Positions 21,093 through 23,091 of a stretch of DNA of 23,091 nt are shown here, piece after piece. A program made the position numbers and the translations under genes. The notes under the pieces were generated by a model. The model was given only the letters and a program-made list of their open reading frames with translations. It was not told the origin of the DNA and did not search any database. Numbering within the stretch: the stretch's first letter is position 1; each line of letters starts with the position of its first letter. Source of the stretch: a virus; IMG/VR virus record IMGVR_UViG_3300027659_000216, positions 1 to 23,091 of that record; one strand, 5' to 3'.

Positions 21093-21280
21093 TCTTCTCC
21101 CTCCTCTCCACAATCGCATAAGTGTCCGCACGTGTAGCAGACATAAGCCCCGCCCCATTGTGTCCAATAGCCGTATCTCTTCTCACCCTCCACTTCCCTA
21201 TAGAATCTATCGTTACCGTCTAGGAGCGTGGCCCCCTGTAGCTCACGCTCACGGCGTAGCGGGCTTATACCGTTATTCAC
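21089..21280 (-). CDS. Small protein with Cys cluster (63 aa)
   Basis: A basic N-terminal part (GISPLRRERELQ) leads to YWTQWGGAYVCYTCGHLCDC, which packs four cysteines and one histidine into ten residues and may bind zinc. GTG 21280 is preferred to an earlier ATG at 21307 because it makes the same GTGAATAA junction as elsewhere in the operon and leaves the 34-aa gene upstream intact. The end GEEGEE contains the ribosome-binding site for the next gene. Confidence 0.65.
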   Translation of the reverse strand: MNNGISPLRRERELQGATLLDGNDRFYREVEGEKRYGYWTQWGGAYVCYTCGHLCDCGEEGEE

Positions 21281-21377
21281 TCTTCTCACCCTTCTCCTCT
21301 TGCTCATAAGATCCGACGGGAATAATCTGGACGATACCCGCCTCCTGGAGAATCTTCAATAGATCTTGATTACTCAC
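21273..21377 (-). CDS. Tiny hypothetical protein (34 aa)
   Basis: GTG 21377 follows GGAGG with seven bases spacing and overlaps the preceding TGA. The product has a short amphipathic helix (QDLLKILQEAG), a strand (IVQIIPVG) and an acidic tail (YEQEEKGEKSE) whose codons supply the next ribosome-binding site. It overlaps the next gene by eight bases. No function is recognised; the translation signals are its support. Confidence 0.55.
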   Translation of the reverse strand: MSNQDLLKILQEAGIVQIIPVGSYEQEEKGEKSE

Positions 21378-21463
21378 TCTTGATCCTCCTTGCAATTGTG
21401 AGGCGGATACCACGCGCTTGCCGTGTAATTATCTCCACACCACGGACACATAGCGCCACTCAC
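21374..21463 (-). CDS. Minimal zinc-finger-like protein (29 aa)
   Basis: In 29 residues it holds CPWCGD (6-11) and HNC (22-24), that is two Cys plus His/Cys, the ligand set of a single zinc knuckle. GTG 21463 overlaps the preceding stop (GTGA). An in-frame upstream extension exists but overlaps the 51-aa gene throughout, so the short form is preferred. It is one of the smallest likely genes in the window. Confidence 0.55.
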   Translation of the reverse strand: MSGAMCPWCGDNYTASAWYPPHNCKEDQE

Positions 21464-21615
21464 GCGCTCACCCGCTCCTTCTGCCCTAGTGTGATCCCCG
21501 CTAAGGCGTAGGCCTTCACGATAGCCTTCATTCGTGGCGCGGTTAGATCCGCGCTTACGATCTCTTCTCCCGTAGATAGATCTACAAGGCTCACCCGATT
21601 CTTCTCGTACTTCAT
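21460..21615 (-). CDS. Small hypothetical protein (51 aa)
   Basis: ATG 21615 has the leader repeat's GGAAGGGG at good spacing. The product contains NRVSLVDLSTGEEIVSADL, a beta-hairpin-like region, then MKAIVKAYALAGITL, a helix. The end QKERVSA is very similar to the end of the 114-aa product (KEKVSA), since both tails encode ribosome-binding sequences. It opens the middle block of the leftward operon. Confidence 0.7.
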   Translation of the reverse strand: MKYEKNRVSLVDLSTGEEIVSADLTAPRMKAIVKAYALAGITLGQKERVSA

Positions 21616-21620
21616 AGATA

Positions 21621-21634
21621 ACCCCTTCCAAGGT
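21621..21634 (-). repeat. Leader repeat containing the ribosome-binding site, copy 2
   Basis: This is an identical 14-base copy of the leader element at 20856-20869, five bases before the start codon at 21615. A GGGCAGAA sequence follows further upstream at 21640-21647, as in the hairpin loop of copy 1. Confidence 0.7.
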
Positions 21635-21640
21635 TTCAAT

Positions 21641-21685
21641 TCTGCCCCTAGTGGCAGACCACCCCGCACGGCGCGAGGCCGTGCG
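21641..21685 (-). promoter_or_regulatory. Two leader hairpins before the middle block
   Basis: TCTGCC (21641-21646) pairs with GGCAGA (21653-21658) around six bases. An 8-bp stem (21665-21672 with 21678-21685), GC-rich with a five-base loop, lies beside it. Together they fill the gap between the membrane-protein gene and the block starting at 21615. No T-run is present. They could separate transcripts or stabilise the 5' end. Confidence 0.55.
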
Positions 21686-21698
21686 AGATAGTCCGTCC

Positions 21699-21842
21699 CT
21701 ACAGATTGCAATCGGCCATTGATCCTATGCAGATCCCCCCTTCATTGATCCACACGTTACCCGTGATCCAGAAGGCCACGGCGATTAGAAGGCCGACGGC
21801 CACGCCTAACACGAAGGCCCCGCGCTTGGTGAGATTCTCCAC
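21699..21842 (-). CDS. Small membrane or exported protein (47 aa)
   Basis: GTG 21842 has GGAGG seven bases upstream. A basic start (ENLTKRG) and one hydrophobic helix (AFVLGVAVGLLIAVAFWITG) are followed by a short tail with two cysteines (GICIGSMADCNL) that might form a disulfide outside the cell. It could be a superinfection-exclusion or envelope factor, but no family is recognised. Its start lies just inside the gap left by the preceding gene. Confidence 0.65.
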   Translation of the reverse strand: MENLTKRGAFVLGVAVGLLIAVAFWITGNVWINEGGICIGSMADCNL

Positions 21843-21844
21843 GA

Positions 21845-22240
21845 TTAGGCCTCCAATCCGTCGAGCATTAGGGAGGCGTAACGCCACACGGGAGACACAC
21901 TAGGCACGTCGATTCTTGCTCCGTCGTACCAATCTTGGAATACGTATTCGATCCGCTTAATACCGTCGCCGTCGTGGTGTACCTCGATCCAATCGGCGGG
22001 GCCTCCCCCGCTCCACGTTAAGCGGGTTACCTTGTAAGTCTCATAACCGTACGCGAATTCGTAGATCTGTTCATTGGCTTGATCGCGTAGATCGTCGTCG
22101 CCTTCATAATCATCGGCAATAGTAAAGAGATCGCGTAGATCCTTCTCACGATCCGTTAATTCTTGGCCAATTCTAGCCTTGCAACTCTTGGCCTTGATCT
22201 CTTCTAATTGTGCGCCTAATTCGTCAATGCTAGTACTCAT
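21845..22240 (-). CDS. Conserved-looking hypothetical protein (131 aa)
   Basis: The N-terminal half is helical and charged (DELGAQLEEIKAKSCKARIG). The C-terminal half has VTRLTWSGGGPADWIEVHHD and IEYVFQDWYDGARIDV. I recall the 'TGGP-D…YVFQDWF' pattern in several actinophage proteins of unknown function, some of which are early genes. GAAGGAT precedes ATG 22240, and the start overlaps the previous stop (TAATG). Confidence 0.75.
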   Translation of the reverse strand: MSTSIDELGAQLEEIKAKSCKARIGQELTDREKDLRDLFTIADDYEGDDDLRDQANEQIYEFAYGYETYKVTRLTWSGGGPADWIEVHHDGDGIKRIEYVFQDWYDGARIDVPSVSPVWRYASLMLDGLEA

Positions 22241-22413
22241 TATTTTAGATCCTTCACAATAGTTTCCAATTCACCAATACACCAAGCGATCTCATCGCTT
22301 GATTCTGGAGACTCCAGAATTTCAATAACCTTCATTAACTTAATGCAGATCTCTTCATCGCGTACCAATCGGTGAAGAAGGTTTCTAACGTGATAACTAT
22401 TTGTCTCTAACAT
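22240..22413 (-). CDS. First gene of the leftward operon (57 aa)
   Basis: A small, all-helical product (HVRNLLHRLVRDEEICIKLM, VIEILESPESSDEIAWCI) with two cysteines. GAAAGGATC upstream of ATG 22413 is the ribosome-binding site. It is the gene closest to the regulatory region, so it is likely among the first expressed after infection if the promoter near 23000 is active. No family is recognised. Confidence 0.7.
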   Translation of the reverse strand: MLETNSYHVRNLLHRLVRDEEICIKLMKVIEILESPESSDEIAWCIGELETIVKDLK

Positions 22414-22536
22414 AATTTGATCCTTTCAATTAAGTGAGGAGGCAGATCCTCGCCACTAGGTAAACCTTAACATACGTTACCCCATAGGGAAGGGATCTAA
22501 CGGGGGCAATTCTTGGCCACGTGTCACGAGCTATTT

Positions 22537-22576
22537 GATCCAAGGCGGGGAGGCGGATCCAGATCCAAGGCGGGGA
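22537..22576. repeat. Direct repeat pair, 15 bases
   Basis: GATCCAAGGCGGGGA occurs at 22537-22551 and again at 22562-22576, a 25-base period. The half GATCCAAGG is also the inverse of CCTTGG-type sequences that follow, so the region mixes direct and inverted copies. Confidence 0.75.
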
Positions 22577-22586
22577 AGGGTGAAGG

Positions 22587-22615
22587 CTTGGCCCGTGATC
22601 CTTGGCCCGTGGATC
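22587..22615. repeat. Direct repeat pair, CTTGGCCCGTG(G)ATC
   Basis: CTTGGCCCGTGATC at 22587-22600 is followed directly by CTTGGCCCGTGGATC at 22601-22615, differing by one inserted G. Confidence 0.75.
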
Positions 22616-22706
22616 AATAGAAGAGTGAGGCGAGGCGAGAGGATCGAAGGCGAGAGACGAGGCCGTCGCGCCTTGGTAATCGGTAGGCCGTGAGGCCGTG
22701 GATCGT

Positions 22707-22736
22707 CTAGGCCTTGGCCTTATCGCTAGGCCTTGG
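22707..22736. repeat. Direct repeat pair, CTAGGCCTTGG
   Basis: CTAGGCCTTGG is present at 22707-22717 and 22726-22736, each preceded by ATCG within a few bases. GGCCGTG occurs twice just upstream (22686-22699 region). Confidence 0.7.
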
Positions 22737-22781
22737 GGTTATCAATGGAGGCGGTTTGTTAATACGGCTTAGGCAATTGTT

Positions 22782-22858
22782 ACGGGGATCCCCCGTGCCA
22801 GAAGGGGAGCCGACCCGTCGGGAATACCTAACGGTACGGTACGGGGCAGAAGGCCCCG
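22782..22858. repeat. Short GC-rich inverted repeats
   Basis: ACGGGG/CCCCGT (22782-22787 with 22791-22796) and CGGGGC/GCCCCG (22842-22847 with 22853-22858) are perfect 6-bp dyads. The second has AGAAG as loop and contains GGGGCAGAAG, resembling the GGGCAGAA of the two leader regions, but on the other strand. Confidence 0.5.
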
Positions 22859-22955
22859 CACGGCACAGAAGAGGCCACGGGTACGGCGAGAAGACCCTAC
22901 GGTGTTAAACTTTGCTCTGTGTATATGTATGTACCCACTACAGATATATTTCCTA

Positions 22956-22973
22956 AAGTGAACCCAGTCACTT
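22956..22973. promoter_or_regulatory. CRP-like inverted repeat, site 1
   Basis: AAGTGA at 22956-22961 and TCACTT at 22968-22973 form a perfect dyad around six bases, giving the GTGA-N6-TCAC core of CRP/FNR-type sites. It lies downstream of the leftward promoter candidate, within the transcribed leader. Confidence 0.55.
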
Positions 22974-22997
22974 ATTAATGTCCTATTTTGTACCGTA

Positions 22998-23027
22998 TTT
23001 ATAGTGACGTTAGTCACATTATGTAAA
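22998..23027 (-). promoter_or_regulatory. Leftward sigma-70-type promoter candidate
   Basis: Reading leftward, TTTACA (23027-23022) and TATAAA (23003-22998) are separated by 18 bases, close to the TTGACA/TATAAT consensus. It faces the 22-gene leftward operon with no gene in between. The spacer is almost filled by the dyad at 23004-23017, suggesting repression by a bound protein. Confidence 0.6.
23004..23017. promoter_or_regulatory. CRP-like operator in the promoter spacer, site 2
   Basis: GTGACGTTAGTCAC has the GTGA-N6-TCAC core and lies between the -35 and -10 boxes. Including flanks it reads AGTGA-N6-TCACA, one base from the CRP consensus TGTGA-N6-TCACA, which actinobacterial GlxR also recognises. 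A protein bound here would occlude polymerase. Confidence 0.6.
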
Positions 23028-23040
23028 TACTTTATACCAT

Positions 23041-23069
23041 AGGCAGGAAATGAAGTTTTTTTCCTGCCT
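23041..23069. promoter_or_regulatory. 10-bp inverted repeat at the right edge
   Basis: AGGCAGGAAA (23041-23050) and TTTCCTGCCT (23060-23069) are perfectly complementary around nine bases with a T-run in the loop. Neither side is followed by a T-run, so a terminator is not clear. It could be an operator or a hairpin at the end of a transcript from outside the window. Confidence 0.5.
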
Positions 23070-23091
23070 TATATACAGTAGGGGCGGTAAT

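Larger units (their letters stand above)
22414..23091. other. Gene-free regulatory/repeat region, possible origin
   Basis: No convincing gene is seen here on either strand. From 22441 to 22800 it is GC-rich and contains ten GATC sites, against one or two expected by chance, along with several direct repeats. From about 22905 onward it becomes AT-rich and holds a leftward promoter candidate, two CRP-like sites and a 10-bp dyad. A leftward transcript from that promoter would have a leader of nearly 600 bases. Origin, regulatory hub or packaging site are all possible. Confidence 0.6.

Noticed and set aside
21374-21631. Long form (85 aa) of the zinc-knuckle gene
   Set aside because: Most of it is an out-of-frame reading of the 51-aa gene; GTG at 21463 gives the usual coupled junction.
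22441-22760. CRISPR array
   Set aside because: Repeats are only 11-15 bases, irregular in spacing and of several types; there are no uniform spacers.
22714-22908. Plus-strand frame of 64 residues in the GC-rich repeats
   Set aside because: Arg/Gly composition reflects GC-rich repeats; no start signal or neighbouring gene supports it.
22769-23017. Minus-strand frame of 82 residues in the right-hand region
   Set aside because: It runs over the promoter and operator candidates, has no ribosome-binding site and has no protein-like pattern.

Overview
This window is a stretch of a tailed-phage genome, most likely a phage of Actinomycetota. The strongest host clue is a complete WhiB-type iron-sulfur regulator, a family confined to actinobacteria and their phages. 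A proteasome-like Ntn hydrolase and an FmdB-type zinc ribbon fit the same picture. Base composition over most of the window is moderate and AT-leaning, not the high GC of Streptomyces or Mycobacterium, so a low-GC host such as a freshwater planktonic actinobacterium is plausible; that is inference. No integrase, tRNA, CRISPR array or insertion sequence was seen.

Layout. (1) 1-10899, plus strand: virion and lysis genes. These are the tail end of an upstream, possibly capsid, gene; small connector-like and lysine-rich proteins; a collagen-like fibre; two polyglycine-rich adhesin-like proteins; a glycosyltransferase; an adaptor-like protein; a repeat-bearing fibre; a 635-residue virion protein; and a lysis cassette (membrane protein with coiled coil, M15-type peptidase, holin-like protein). 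A strong intrinsic terminator follows at 10929-10963. No tape-measure-sized gene lies between the connector-like genes and lysis, which leans toward a short-tailed virion. (2) 10962-11216, minus strand: a lone zinc-ribbon gene convergent on the lysis operon. (3) 11265-17912, plus strand: DNA metabolism and regulation. It holds the proteasome-like peptidase, a RecB/Cas4-like exonuclease with four conserved-type cysteines, WhiB, a RecA/DnaB-type ATPase, two further nuclease-fold proteins, a Holliday-junction-resolvase-like nuclease, a primase split into zinc-finger and Toprim proteins, a sigma-like factor and FmdB. Most junctions overlap by a few bases. (4) 17916-17951: a hairpin terminator between convergent operons. 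(5) 22413 down to 17986, minus strand: a compressed operon of 22 small genes (27 to 135 aa), many encoding Cys-rich zinc-ribbon-like proteins, ending in a membrane-anchored lytic transglycosylase. (6) 22414-23091: gene-free. It is GC-rich, full of GATC sites and short direct repeats on its left, and AT-rich on its right with a leftward promoter overlapped by a CRP-like GTGA-N6-TCAC site.

How it fits together (inference): the right-hand promoter drives the leftward small-protein operon, probably early genes that act on the host. A promoter near 11200 may drive the rightward replication genes. The structural/lysis operon is entered from beyond the left edge. The most unusual elements are the proteasome-like peptidase, the dense small-protein operon with Shine-Dalgarno sequences encoded in acidic C-terminal tails, the split primase, the 137-nt overlap between the transglycosylase and its neighbour, and the GATC-rich repeat region beside a CRP-like operator.
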